In this document: positions 24,046 through 33,225 of the stretch, piece after piece | Layout of the letters: each line of letters opens with the position of its first letter | Position numbering within the stretch: position 1 is the stretch's first letter | NCBI RefSeq assembly: GCF_036568765.1 | Contig: NZ_DATCRY010000130.1 | Coordinates: 1 to 52,847, forward strand | Direction: 5' to 3' | Origin: GSA-30 sp036568765 | Lineage (GTDB): Bacteria > Pseudomonadota > Gammaproteobacteria > Xanthomonadales > Rhodanobacteraceae | Length of the DNA: 52,847 bases | Program-made: the position numbers and the translations under genes | Notes under the pieces: generated by a model | The model's input: the letters and a program-made list of their open reading frames with translations, nothing else | Told to the model about the DNA's origin: nothing | Database searches by the model: none

Positions 24046-26960
24046 CACGCATCCTCGCCCAAATCGGGATGTCGATTGCGTACGCGTGCGAGATAAGTGG
24101 TGCGCGGGCGCGTATTGAGTTCGGCCAGCAGGGTGTAATGTCGTTGCGACATCCGCGTCCGCCTGACTTTACTTCCGCTGTCCTTTAGATTGCCGAATTG
24201 GATGGCGCGCGTCGGGCACGCCGCCTGGCAGGCTGTCACGACTTCACCATCGGCAATGGCTCTATTTTCGCGGTCAGCCTGGATATGGGCCTTTTCGATC
24301 CGCTGAATGCAGTAAGTACACTTCTCCATAACGCCGCGGTTGCGCACAGTCACGTCCGGATTGCGCTGCCCTTTGAGCGATTCGGTCGTCAGGTCCGCAT
24401 ACTGGAGGAAATTGAAGCGGCGCACCTTGTAAGGGCAGTTGTTGGAGCAAAAGCGTGTGCCGACGCAGCGGTTGTAGACCTGCACATTCAGGCCATCGCT
24501 ATCGTGAACGGTAGCGCCTACCGGACAGACCAGTTCGCAAGGCGCATGTTCGCAATGCATGCACGGGACAGGTTGATGGACTGTCTCCGGCGCGTCGGGC
24601 GAGCCGGCGTAGTATCGATCGACGCGGATCCAATGCATGGCATGGCCGCGCCGCACCTCGTCCGCTCCGACGACAGGAATGTTATTTTCCGCCTGGCAGG
24701 CTACCGTGCAACCTTTGCAGCCGATACAGGCATTCAGATCGATGGTCATGCCCCAGGCATAGTCGCCGGACTGCGTAGCTTCATAGAGACTGGGCGGCGT
24801 CGGCGCGCTCTCCATCGCGGCGCCTGCCAATAGCGCGGTCAACGAAGAGGAACGCACGGACTCGCTTCCTTCCATGCGATCGTGCGATTGTGTAGATGCA
24901 AGATCTACATGCCCGTCGGCTCGCACCAGTTCGAGACCGGCGGCCATCCAGAGGGCATCTTGCGTACGCAGGATATAGGCGCTGGCGCCGACTTCCGAGC
25001 CGACGCGGCCGGCAAGAGTGCGGCCGTATCCCAAATGTACGGTGATGTCGCTCTCGGCCTGACCCGGCATCACCCACACCGGAAGGGTAAGCGCTCGCCC
25101 GCGCACCTTCAGTGTTACCAGATCGCCAGTATTCAAGCCGCGTCGGGCAGCCAACGCAGGGCTGACGAGCGCCGCATTCCCCCAAGTCAGCTGAGTCAGT
25201 GGGCGTGGACACTCCTGCAGCCAGCCATTATTGGCATAGGTTCCATCGTGCAGAAAAGGATCTGGTCGCCAGAGCAAAACAAGCTCCGTCGCTTGCCCCT
25301 GTCGCAGTGGCCAAGACCGAAGAACCTCGTCTGCCGGGACAGGTAAATCCGGCTCATCGCTTTCCATCTCGGGAAGAACTCCCGCACGTAGCGCCGCTAT
25401 CCACGCAGTGTCGTCCAGTGCTTTCCACTGGTTGCGCACGATCGCCTGTCCACGCTGCTCGATATCGCCCAGAAGCAACGCAAGCAACTCATGCGGCGAA
25501 CGGGTGTCATATAACGGTGCAATCAAAGGTTGCGCAATGCTTCGGCTGCCGTCACAGGACTGAGCATCGGACCAGCATTCCAGCGGGTGCGAGGCTGGCA
25601 AGTGCCACTCGCAGATATGCGCCGTCTCATCGCGATACAGGCCGTAATGCACCGTATGGCGTATTTTGGCGAACGACGCCGAAACGTCGAGATCGGCTGG
25701 CGCATCGTAGACTGGATTGGCCTGCAGGATGAACAATGTTTCGACCTGTCCCGCTCGCGCGTCGCGGCAGAGCTCGGCCAGGCCCGGCAACGCGTCATCG
25801 ATCGAAATATATACGACGGTTTTTCCGGCGTTATCCAGCCAAGCATTCACCAGATGGGCCAATGCGTGTACATGTGGCGGTTGGCATGCACCAACGACGA
25901 CAAGGCCTCGACCGCGATGCGCCTGCAGGTCTCGGGCAAGCGCGGCGATACGAGCATGTGAAAGACCGCTGGGCGTGAGAGTCGGCAGACCTTTCATGCC
26001 AAGGGCAACAGCTACCTCGACGAGTACGTCGCCGATGCGAGCGGAGCTTATCGCCCAGCGATGATCCGCCATCGTCCCGGTAGCCGATGGCGTGCCTTCG
26101 ACAACATAGAGGCGATTCATCGTGCCGCGCTCCGGATCGCGCCGCTGCGCAAATCCCCAGGCATAAGCGAGATGCGCCGGTCCTCCGTCCAGCAGGTCGG
26201 CTTCGAGCGACAAGACGACATCCGCCTTCTCCAGGCGATAACGGCACCGATAAGGCCTGCCGAACGCCTGCTGTGCGCCGGCCAATGCCTGGCGATCGTC
26301 GATAGCCTCGTGCACGTGCCATTTCGCGCCGGGAAACCGCTGCAGCCACGCCTTACGTTGTGCCTGGAGCGTCGGCGACCGTATCGATCCGCTCAGTATG
26401 CGCAGCCCAGCGCCGTGCGATGCAAAGCGCGACCGCCATTGACCGACGTCGGCGGCAAACGCGTCCCAGGTACCGATGTCGCCAAGCCGGCGGGGCGTCA
26501 TCGAACGATCCGGGTCCCACAGGTCCAAAATCGCTGCCTGCAGCTGCGGGCCTGTCGCACCGGCGCTCGCGGGGTGCTGCGGATTGCCTTCGATCTTGGT
26601 GGGGCGTCCCTGATGGGTTTGCACCAGCACGCCGACGGCTTCGCCAGCCATGCACAGCGTCGTCGCATAAAAAATCGCGTCTGCATCGGGCTGCCCTTCC
26701 GGCATGCGCAGCCACGGCACGATGCTGTCTTCGGGCGGCCTTCCACAACCGGTGAGGCCGGCCATCGCCAGCGAGGCTCCCAGCAACTTGAGAAAACCAC
26801 GGCGATCCATGCTGGCCACCTGCGACCAAGCCGGCATGGTCGAGGCCACATGCTCCCTGAAAGAGGCATCGGCGGCCAAGTCCTCCAGCGCACGCCAATA
26901 GCGATGCCCTCGCTGCCCGGCAAGGCGCGCCCGCCAAGGCGCCCAGGAATCGTCATTCAT
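24045..26960 (-). CDS. actB: Alternative Complex III subunit ActB, molybdopterin-type domain fused to ferredoxin domain
   Basis: A large peripheral subunit of 971 residues. The N-terminus has a twin-arginine signal (DRRGFLKLLGAS) and a lipobox-like GLTGC. Residues ~70-730 form a molybdopterin-oxidoreductase fold without a cofactor in this family, and the last ~240 residues carry four Cys clusters: CIGCKGCTVAC, CMHCEHAPCELVC, CVGTRFCSNNCPY and CTYCIQRI with CQAACP. Known ActB binds three 4Fe-4S and one 3Fe-4S cluster. It overlaps actA and actC at its ends. It relays electrons from ActC to the heme subunits. Confidence 0.94.
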   Translation of the reverse strand: MNDDSWAPWRARLAGQRGHRYWRALEDLAADASFREHVASTMPAWSQVASMDRRGFLKLLGASLAMAGLTGCGRPPEDSIVPWLRMPEGQPDADAIFYATTLCMAGEAVGVLVQTHQGRPTKIEGNPQHPASAGATGPQLQAAILDLWDPDRSMTPRRLGDIGTWDAFAADVGQWRSRFASHGAGLRILSGSIRSPTLQAQRKAWLQRFPGAKWHVHEAIDDRQALAGAQQAFGRPYRCRYRLEKADVVLSLEADLLDGGPAHLAYAWGFAQRRDPERGTMNRLYVVEGTPSATGTMADHRWAISSARIGDVLVEVAVALGMKGLPTLTPSGLSHARIAALARDLQAHRGRGLVVVGACQPPHVHALAHLVNAWLDNAGKTVVYISIDDALPGLAELCRDARAGQVETLFILQANPVYDAPADLDVSASFAKIRHTVHYGLYRDETAHICEWHLPASHPLECWSDAQSCDGSRSIAQPLIAPLYDTRSPHELLALLLGDIEQRGQAIVRNQWKALDDTAWIAALRAGVLPEMESDEPDLPVPADEVLRSWPLRQGQATELVLLWRPDPFLHDGTYANNGWLQECPRPLTQLTWGNAALVSPALAARRGLNTGDLVTLKVRGRALTLPVWVMPGQAESDITVHLGYGRTLAGRVGSEVGASAYILRTQDALWMAAGLELVRADGHVDLASTQSHDRMEGSESVRSSSLTALLAGAAMESAPTPPSLYEATQSGDYAWGMTIDLNACIGCKGCTVACQAENNIPVVGADEVRRGHAMHWIRVDRYYAGSPDAPETVHQPVPCMHCEHAPCELVCPVGATVHDSDGLNVQVYNRCVGTRFCSNNCPYKVRRFNFLQYADLTTESLKGQRNPDVTVRNRGVMEKCTYCIQRIEKAHIQADRENRAIADGEVVTACQAACPTRAIQFGNLKDSGSKVRRTRMSQRHYTLLAELNTRPRTTYLARVRNRHPDLGEDA

Positions 26961-27604
26961 CGATGACATATCGAGCAATCCATCAGCTTGCGTCGATCGA
27001 TACGATAGGTTTCCACCAAGGCGTCACCCAACGCACGCGTGTCATGCGGTGCCCACGCCATATCGAAGACGTGCTCGCGAGGCCTCAATTGAAGCGAAGG
27101 GTCACGATGGCAATCCAGGCACCACGCCATGGAAAGCGGTTGCGTTCGGCGCATCAGGGGCATGCGATCCACGCGACCGTGGCAACTGGCACAACCGACA
27201 CCTTTTGCAACATGAATGGAATGATCGAAATAGACAAAATCCGGCAGTTGATTGACTCGACGCCACGCCAAGGGCACACCGCTCTGCCAAGCGTCTATCA
27301 GAGGTCTGAGCATGGGCTGATCGGAGAAGAGCTGCGAGTGACAAGTCATGCACGTGGCAATCGACGGCATGCCCGCATAGGCCGAGGTCTCCACCGATGC
27401 GTGGCAATAGCGACAATCGATTCCGATATCGCCCACATGATGCTTGTGGCTGAAAGGTACCGGCTGATCCACTGTTTCATTCATACCATTCGGCTCGGCA
27501 GTCATGGCTCGCCAGGCAATGACGCCCGACACGACCAGAACCAGCAACGCGAGCAAGACAAGCTGGAGGTACAATCCAGCCCGCCTGGAAAAGACCTGGG
27601 CCAT
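26957..27604 (-). CDS. actA: Alternative Complex III pentaheme cytochrome c subunit ActA
   Basis: The first gene of the operon, 215 residues. An N-terminal membrane helix (GLYLQLVLLALLVLVVSGVIAW) anchors a periplasmic domain with five CxxCH heme sites: CRYCH, CMTCH, CASCH, CLDCH and CSICH. This is the standard ActA heme count. FSHKHHVGDIGIDC at the start of the heme domain supplies distal His ligands. The 111-bp gap upstream, before the flavodoxin-like gene, must hold the operon promoter; I could not place its boxes. It receives electrons from ActB. Confidence 0.94.
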   Translation of the reverse strand: MAQVFSRRAGLYLQLVLLALLVLVVSGVIAWRAMTAEPNGMNETVDQPVPFSHKHHVGDIGIDCRYCHASVETSAYAGMPSIATCMTCHSQLFSDQPMLRPLIDAWQSGVPLAWRRVNQLPDFVYFDHSIHVAKGVGCASCHGRVDRMPLMRRTQPLSMAWCLDCHRDPSLQLRPREHVFDMAWAPHDTRALGDALVETYRIDRRKLMDCSICHR

Positions 27605-27715
27605 TGACGCACGATTCGGCTCTACAGATCGCTTACCTTAAATTCGACGCGGTGAACGCCAAGTACAGTATGAATGTCGTGCACGCGAAATCGGAGGCGC
27701 GTGTCTACATACCGT

Positions 27716-28327
27716 TCACGCTTGCTTGGCTGGATAGGGATATCGCTCAAGCAGGCTGGCCAGATGAAAGCAATGCCTTGCAAGCGTCTGGATGGTGCCG
27801 CTCACCTTCTCAGGCGTCTGTGGCAGGTCGATATAGTTCTTGCTGCCCATGGCTTCGCCGACCCAGTACGCAGGACTGCCGGCGGGAATCGAGAAGCCGA
27901 CGTCAGCCAACGCCTGGTAGAGCTCGGCACTGACATGGTGCGCGCCATCTTCGTTGCCTACGACAGCGACCGCTGCGACTTTACCGAACGTCGGATAACG
28001 ACCGTCCTCCTGCACTTCTCCGAGCACCGCATCCAGGCGCTCCAGCGCGCGTTTTGCCAGGCTGCTTGGCTGCCCCAACCATATCGGCGTGCCGATCACC
28101 AGGATCTGCGCATCGTAGATCTGCCGACGGATGCCGGGCCACGCATCGCCCGGGCCTTCATCGGCACGCACGCCGGGCTTGATGTCGTAATCGGCCAGGC
28201 GAATGGACACCGACTCGACACCATGGTTCTGTAGCGCTCCGAGTACTTCGTCCAGCAGCTTTTGGGTAGACGATCGTTCGGGAGACGCCTTGAGCGTGCA
28301 ATTCAGCGCAACAGCCTTCAGGGACAT
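27716..28327 (-). CDS. Flavodoxin-like NAD(P)H-dependent oxidoreductase
   Basis: A protein of 203 residues with the flavodoxin fold. The FMN phosphate loop is LNCTLKASPERSSTQKLL, the flavin ring contact IGTPIWLGQPSSLAKRALERLD, and VAAVAVVGNEDGAHHVSAEL follows. It resembles WrbA/FMN reductases acting on quinones. GAGG precedes the ATG. Electron acceptor unknown; two-electron quinone reduction to prevent radical formation would fit the surrounding stress genes. It lies 115 bp downstream of ackA on the same strand and could belong to the same transcript. Confidence 0.85.
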   Translation of the reverse strand: MSLKAVALNCTLKASPERSSTQKLLDEVLGALQNHGVESVSIRLADYDIKPGVRADEGPGDAWPGIRRQIYDAQILVIGTPIWLGQPSSLAKRALERLDAVLGEVQEDGRYPTFGKVAAVAVVGNEDGAHHVSAELYQALADVGFSIPAGSPAYWVGEAMGSKNYIDLPQTPEKVSGTIQTLARHCFHLASLLERYPYPAKQA

Positions 28328-28442
28328 CGGTAAAGCCTCATGCGTGATGGCACATGGCAGTGTGTACGCGCCTCAGCCTTTGCGGAGTGAATATGGACCT
28401 CGAGCCATGTGAATAAAAAAGGGCGAGCAATGATCCGCCGGC

Positions 28443-29456
28443 CTATAACGCAGCGGCGAGACGCATCGCATGGCGGGCCATCGCGTGGTTTTCCTGCGAC
28501 GGCAGGACGTGTATATCCACCAACGGAAAACATGGCCGAAGCAGAGCGGTAACGCGGTCGCGGGTAGGCGCATGATGCTCGCCGATGCCTCCGGTGAAAA
28601 TCAGCGTATCCAACCCACCCAGGACGACCGCGAATGCTGCAGACCAGCGTGCGATATCCCGTGCAAAATGTTCCACGGCGAGTTCTGCCAGTGGCTTAGC
28701 GCCGTTACGCATAAGTTCGCGTATATCGGCGCTTTCGTTCGACAGACCCCGTAAGCCCGACTCGCGCTCCAGGCCGTGCTCCAGCTCGTCCAGCCCCATG
28801 CCATGCTTACGCATCAGAAAAAGCAGGATACCTGGATCGATATCTCCTGAGCGCGTTCCCATCATGAAGCCACCTGCGGGCGTCATTCCCATGCTCGTAT
28901 CGACTGACCGTCCATCCTGCAGCGCAGTAAGGCTCGCGCCACCCCCCAGATGCGCTATCACCAGGCGCGACGGCACATCGTTCAGCTGATGCAGAATCGA
29001 TTCGCAAGATAGGCCATGGAATCCGAAACGCTCGATCCCGAGCGCGCGCCACGCGTAAGGTAGCGGGAAAAATCGCGACAAGTCCGGCAAGGGATAATGA
29101 AATGCCGTGTCCAGGCAGGCCACTTGACGTGCGCGCGGGAACGCTTCCTGGGCGCGCCGAATCCATCGAAGGGCGGCCGGGACATGCAGCGGCGCGAAGT
29201 CTGCAGCCGCCTCGATTCTTTCCACGACTTGGCGATCGATCAGGCAATGGTCGCGCAACCACGGCCCACCATGCACGATCCGATGAGCAACGACATCGAA
29301 TGTCCCCAGATCGTGCAACGACGGCACATCGTGCCATGGGCTCGCCTCGCCATCCGCCATAACGCCTTCTGCGAGCAAGCGAGGTTCCTTGCCGATATCG
29401 GCGTAAGCACCGAACTTCAGGGATGACGAGCCCACGTTCAGGACCAGGAGCTTCAT
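28443..29456 (-). CDS. ackA: Acetate kinase, short form
   Basis: A protein of 337 residues, about 60 shorter than the usual 400. Core motifs are intact: LVLNVGSSSLKF at the N-terminus, RIVHGGPW, ERFGFHGLS, AHLGGGASLTAL, SMGMTPAGGFMMGTRSGDIDPG and FTGGIGEH. It makes ATP and acetate from acetyl phosphate and ADP. Its ATG overlaps the phosphoketolase stop by ATGA, so it uses the acetyl phosphate made by that enzyme. Shortening appears spread over loops rather than a single lost domain, and the short form often accompanies phosphoketolase. Confidence 0.92.
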   Translation of the reverse strand: MKLLVLNVGSSSLKFGAYADIGKEPRLLAEGVMADGEASPWHDVPSLHDLGTFDVVAHRIVHGGPWLRDHCLIDRQVVERIEAAADFAPLHVPAALRWIRRAQEAFPRARQVACLDTAFHYPLPDLSRFFPLPYAWRALGIERFGFHGLSCESILHQLNDVPSRLVIAHLGGGASLTALQDGRSVDTSMGMTPAGGFMMGTRSGDIDPGILLFLMRKHGMGLDELEHGLERESGLRGLSNESADIRELMRNGAKPLAELAVEHFARDIARWSAAFAVVLGGLDTLIFTGGIGEHHAPTRDRVTALLRPCFPLVDIHVLPSQENHAMARHAMRLAAAL

Positions 29457-31807
29457 GCGCCTTTCCATCGCCAGTGAAGAACTTCCGGCAAATCGATGCC
29501 ATGTTCGCTGACGTACAATCGATGGCGTTGAATATTCGCCCCATACCACTGCTCGGCCTCTTCACGACGACCGGCCATCTTCGGCACACGCCGAATGACA
29601 TCGAGGGCCAGCTGAAACCTGTCGAGGTTGTTCAGCACCATCATGTCAAAGGGAGTCGTTGTGGTGCCCTCCTCCTTGTAGCCCCGCACATGCAGATTGC
29701 CGTGATTGCGCCTGCGATAAGTCAGACGGTGGATCAACCCGGGATAACCATGGAAAGCGAAAATGATGGGCTTGTCCCTGGTAAACAGGCGGTCGAACTG
29801 ATCGTCGTCCATGCCATGAGGATGTTCCTCCGAAGGCTGCAGTGACAGCAAATCGACGACATTGACCACGCGCGCACGCAATTCCGGCGCGAAATCGCGC
29901 AACAGCATGACGGCAGCAAGAGTCTCGACTGTCGGTGCATCGCCCGCGCAAGCCATCACTACGTCGGGGTCGCCCTGATCGTCGCTTGCCCACGGCCAGA
30001 TACCGGCACCTGCGGTGCAATGGGCAATAGCCGATTCGATATCCAGCCACTGCCAGCCCGGCTGCTTGCCGGCCACGATCAGGTTGACCAGATGCCTGCT
30101 GCGCAGGCAATGATCGGTTACCGCTAAGAGACAATTGGCGTCCGGCGGCAAGTAGATTCGTACCACCTCGGCTTTCTTGTTGGCCACATGATCGATGAAC
30201 CCAGGATCCTGATGCGAAAATCCATTGTGATCCTGGTGCCACACGTGCGAGCTCAACAGGTAATTGAGCGATGCCAACGGCGCACGCCAGGGCAGGCCAC
30301 GGGTCACTTTCAGCCATTTGGCGTGCTGGTTGAACATCGAATCGACGATATGGATGAAAGCTTCATAGCAGTTGAATAACCCATGTCGCCCGGTAAGCAG
30401 ATAACCTTCCAGCCACCCCTGACATTGATGTTCACTGAGCACTTCCATGACTCGCCCTTCGGGCGCAAGGTGCTCGTCGGTAGCGAGCCTTTCTGCCATC
30501 CACGTTTTTGCGCTGGCACTGTAAACGGCATCCAGCCGGTTCGACGCCGTCTCATCGGGACCGAACAGCCTGAAGTGGGCTGGATCGATATTCAAGGCCA
30601 TTACTTCGCGCAACCAATATCCTAATTGGCGGGTCGCTTCGGCTTTGACAGCCCCAGGAGCGTTCAACGATAGAGCGGACTGGCGCAGATCGGGCATGCG
30701 CAGCGGCTTGAGTAACTGCCCTCCGTTCGCATGAGGATTGGCGCTCATGCGGCGTTGTCCCATAGGCGCCAGGTTGGCCAGCTCTTCGATGAAGCCACCG
30801 TGCGCATCGAACAAAGCTTCAGGCCGGTAGCTACGCATCCAGTGTTCGAGCAGGGCAAGATGACCGGGCTTGTCCATGTCCGCCAGTGGAACCTGGTGTG
30901 CCCGCCACGTTCCTTCGACAGGCGATCCGTCAACGGACACGGGGCCTGTCCATCCCTTCGGGGAACGCAAGACAATCATGGGCCAGCGGGGAAGCGACGG
31001 TACCTTTCCTTTTCGCGCCTCGCGCTGAAGCCGGCGAATACGGGTCAGGCAAGTATCCAGTGCGGCAGCGAAGGCCCTGTGCATAGCCGTTGGATCGTTT
31101 CCTTCGACGAAAATCGGCTCATACCCGTAACCCAGCATCAGTTGCTTCAGTGCACGATCGCCGATGCGAGCCAGCACCGTCGGGTTGGCGATTTTGTAGC
31201 CATTGAGATGGAGAATAGGGATCACCGCGCCATCGCGAGCAGGGTTGAGAAACTTATTGGAATGCCACGCCGTGGCCAGGGCGCCGGTTTCCGCTTCCCC
31301 GTCCCCGACGATACAGGCAACGATAAGCTCGGGGTTATCGAAAGCCGCACCGTAAGCGTGAGACAAGGAATAACCCAGCTCGCCGCCTTCATGAATCGAC
31401 CCAGGTGTTTCAGGCGCCGCATGGCTGGGTATGCCATAAGGCCAGGAGAACTGACGAAACAACTGACGCATGCCTTCGCGATTACGCTCGATATGCGGAT
31501 ATATCTCGGTGTAAGAGCCTTCCAGATAACTATTGGCGACCAGGCCCGGCCCGCCGTGACCGGGCCCTGCAATGTAGATCATGTCCAGGTCGTGCTGGCA
31601 AATCAGACGGTTGAGATGGACGTAAATAAAATTCAGCCCTGCCGTCGTGCCCCAATGCCCAAGTAAACGCTTCTTCACGTGGTCGAGCGTCAAAGGCTCT
31701 TCCAGCAATGGATTGTCGCGCAGGTAGATCTGACCGACCGTCAGATAGTTGGCGGCGTTCCAATAACGCTGCATCCTGTCCAGAAGAGCTGGCTCTAGCG
31801 AGAACAT
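29453..31807 (-). CDS. xfp: Xylulose-5-phosphate/fructose-6-phosphate phosphoketolase
   Basis: A thiamine-diphosphate enzyme of 784 residues, full family length. Signature blocks: NYLTVGQIYLRDNPLL, GHWGTTAGLNFIYVHLNRL, GPGHGGPGLVANSYLEG, EGGELGYSLSHAYGAA and the ThDP/Mg site GDGEAETGALATAWHS. It splits xylulose-5-P (or fructose-6-P) with phosphate into acetyl phosphate and a sugar phosphate, with no NADH made. It is co-translated with ackA. The start ATG has only a weak ribosome site, but homologues begin near here. Confidence 0.95.
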   Translation of the reverse strand: MFSLEPALLDRMQRYWNAANYLTVGQIYLRDNPLLEEPLTLDHVKKRLLGHWGTTAGLNFIYVHLNRLICQHDLDMIYIAGPGHGGPGLVANSYLEGSYTEIYPHIERNREGMRQLFRQFSWPYGIPSHAAPETPGSIHEGGELGYSLSHAYGAAFDNPELIVACIVGDGEAETGALATAWHSNKFLNPARDGAVIPILHLNGYKIANPTVLARIGDRALKQLMLGYGYEPIFVEGNDPTAMHRAFAAALDTCLTRIRRLQREARKGKVPSLPRWPMIVLRSPKGWTGPVSVDGSPVEGTWRAHQVPLADMDKPGHLALLEHWMRSYRPEALFDAHGGFIEELANLAPMGQRRMSANPHANGGQLLKPLRMPDLRQSALSLNAPGAVKAEATRQLGYWLREVMALNIDPAHFRLFGPDETASNRLDAVYSASAKTWMAERLATDEHLAPEGRVMEVLSEHQCQGWLEGYLLTGRHGLFNCYEAFIHIVDSMFNQHAKWLKVTRGLPWRAPLASLNYLLSSHVWHQDHNGFSHQDPGFIDHVANKKAEVVRIYLPPDANCLLAVTDHCLRSRHLVNLIVAGKQPGWQWLDIESAIAHCTAGAGIWPWASDDQGDPDVVMACAGDAPTVETLAAVMLLRDFAPELRARVVNVVDLLSLQPSEEHPHGMDDDQFDRLFTRDKPIIFAFHGYPGLIHRLTYRRRNHGNLHVRGYKEEGTTTTPFDMMVLNNLDRFQLALDVIRRVPKMAGRREEAEQWYGANIQRHRLYVSEHGIDLPEVLHWRWKGA

Positions 31808-32027
31808 GAAGAGGCATGACCTTGTCGTCGACGCACTCGAGCATGCTCCATCGCATGTGCAATTGCCGTCGCTGCCTCGCCCGCTTTCACCGAATTCAAT
31901 CCATTATTGATCTTCGATTGATACCTTCGAGCGTATTTTGGATCGTGTTCCCTCGACGTCGCACTTGGCGCACTCGCGTCGCGCCGCGATGGAACATTTA
32001 CCCAAATCAGGCTAAGTGGAGAATGAC

Positions 32028-32225
32028 ATGGCTAATAGCAAACGCGGTTTCGGCTCGATGGATGACGACAAGCAGCGTGAGATCGCTGCCAAAGGCGGTC
32101 GCTCTGGCGGAGGCGATCATGCGTCACACGAACAACACGTGCAGGCCGGAAAAAAGGGCGGCGGCGATCACGCCAGTCACGAACAGCATGTAAAGGCTGG
32201 GCAACAAAGCCACAAGAACCGCTAA
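32028..32225 (+). CDS. KGG-repeat stress protein, third copy, with tandem HEQH repeat
   Basis: A protein of 65 residues. GFGSMDDDKQREIAAKGGRS repeats the start of the other two KGG genes, and the C-terminus KAGQQSHKNR repeats the end of the 5416-5769 gene. Between lies a tandem duplication, GGGDHASHEQHVQAGKK followed by GGGDHASHEQHVKAGQQ, almost identical in protein but different at many third codon positions, so it is an old and selected repeat. GGAG precedes ATG 32028. Rich in His and Gly, hydrophilic. A hairpin separates it from the convergent SDR gene. Confidence 0.82.
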   Translation: MANSKRGFGSMDDDKQREIAAKGGRSGGGDHASHEQHVQAGKKGGGDHASHEQHVKAGQQSHKNR

Positions 32226-32246
32226 GTTACTTGGCTGGTCCGGACA

Positions 32247-32276
32247 GCCGGCGACATGCAAACGTGTGTCGCCGGC
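32247..32276. terminator. Hairpin between convergent genes
   Basis: Perfect 10-bp inverted repeat GCCGGCGACA / TGTCGCCGGC with a 10-base loop, between the stop of the KGG gene and the stop of the SDR gene facing it. No T-run follows, so it may be a bidirectional or factor-assisted terminator. Confidence 0.6.
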
Positions 32277-32287
32277 GACCTGCTCAC

Positions 32288-33043
32288 CTACTGTGCCGGT
32301 TGGCCATTGGAAGCCGAGACACCGCCGTCGACAGGCAAATTGACACCATTGACAAAACTCGCATCGTCGCTGGCAAGAAAAGCGATGACTGCCGCAATCT
32401 CTTCCGGTTCGCACACCCTGCCCAATGGAATACGTTCGCGAAATTTAGCCACAAGTTGTTCATCCTTGAGCATGTCACGTGTCATACCGGTTCGAGTGAG
32501 GCTTGGACACACCGAATTGACGCGCACGCCTTGTGGACCCAGATCGAGTGCCAGCGCCCGGGTCAGGTTGACCACGCCACCCTTTGCCGCATTGTAGGGA
32601 CTCATTTGCCAATCGCCGCCCGTGCCTGAAACAGAGGCTGTATTGACGATGCACCCACCGCTACTGATCAAATGCTCCGTCGCGGCACGACACCCGTAGA
32701 AGACGCCATCGAGGTCGGTGCCCATCACTCGCCGCCACTGATCGTCGGTAATTTCATCCGGCGATCCGGTTTCTGCCACACCCGCATTGTTAACCAGTAC
32801 GTCAAGCTTGCCATAGCGCTTGACAGCGGCTTCCACCAACTCTCTGACTTGCTTGGGATCGGACACATCCACTCGGTACGTCCAGACGCGCTCGCTGGAG
32901 CGGCTGTCATCGGATAGTTCTATCTCTTGCCGGTCGGCCATGACTACTGTCGCGCCCTCATCGAGGAAACGACGTGCGGCCGCGGCGCCGATGCCCGAGG
33001 CCGCACCGGTCACCAAGACGACCTTCTTGTCGAAGCGCTGCAT
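32288..33043 (-). CDS. Short-chain dehydrogenase (classical SDR), third copy
   Basis: A classical SDR of 251 residues. TGAASGIG is the nucleotide loop, NNAGV the stabilising motif, NTASVSG supplies the catalytic Ser and YNAAK the Tyr-Lys pair. The ending VNLPVDGG is the usual C-terminal motif. ADRQ after the second strand suggests NAD preference. Start 33043 has GGAG upstream; 33088 lacks one. It diverges from the pyruvate oxidase-like gene across 182 bp. Substrate unknown; glucose or 3-oxoacyl-type alcohols are common in this group. Confidence 0.9.
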   Translation of the reverse strand: MQRFDKKVVLVTGAASGIGAAAARRFLDEGATVVMADRQEIELSDDSRSSERVWTYRVDVSDPKQVRELVEAAVKRYGKLDVLVNNAGVAETGSPDEITDDQWRRVMGTDLDGVFYGCRAATEHLISSGGCIVNTASVSGTGGDWQMSPYNAAKGGVVNLTRALALDLGPQGVRVNSVCPSLTRTGMTRDMLKDEQLVAKFRERIPLGRVCEPEEIAAVIAFLASDDASFVNGVNLPVDGGVSASNGQPAQ

Positions 33044-33225
33044 GTTATTGACTCCACGGATGAGCGAAAGAGGAGTATCGATTACCACCCACCGCGATGA
33101 CGTGAAACCGAACGCAACCGAGAGGGAACGACTTCTCCGATTCGCATTGCCGCCGGCTTCACCGCTAGCCGACCGTCCTCGGCGCAGCCTTTACCGCTCT
33201 TCATAACTGCACAGCGAGCGCAACC

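Noticed and set aside
26061..26966. 301-codon plus-strand frame opposite actB
   Set aside because: Antisense shadow; no motif and ActB motifs are unmistakable.
30731..31666. 311-codon plus-strand frame opposite phosphoketolase
   Set aside because: Antisense shadow of a strongly conserved gene.
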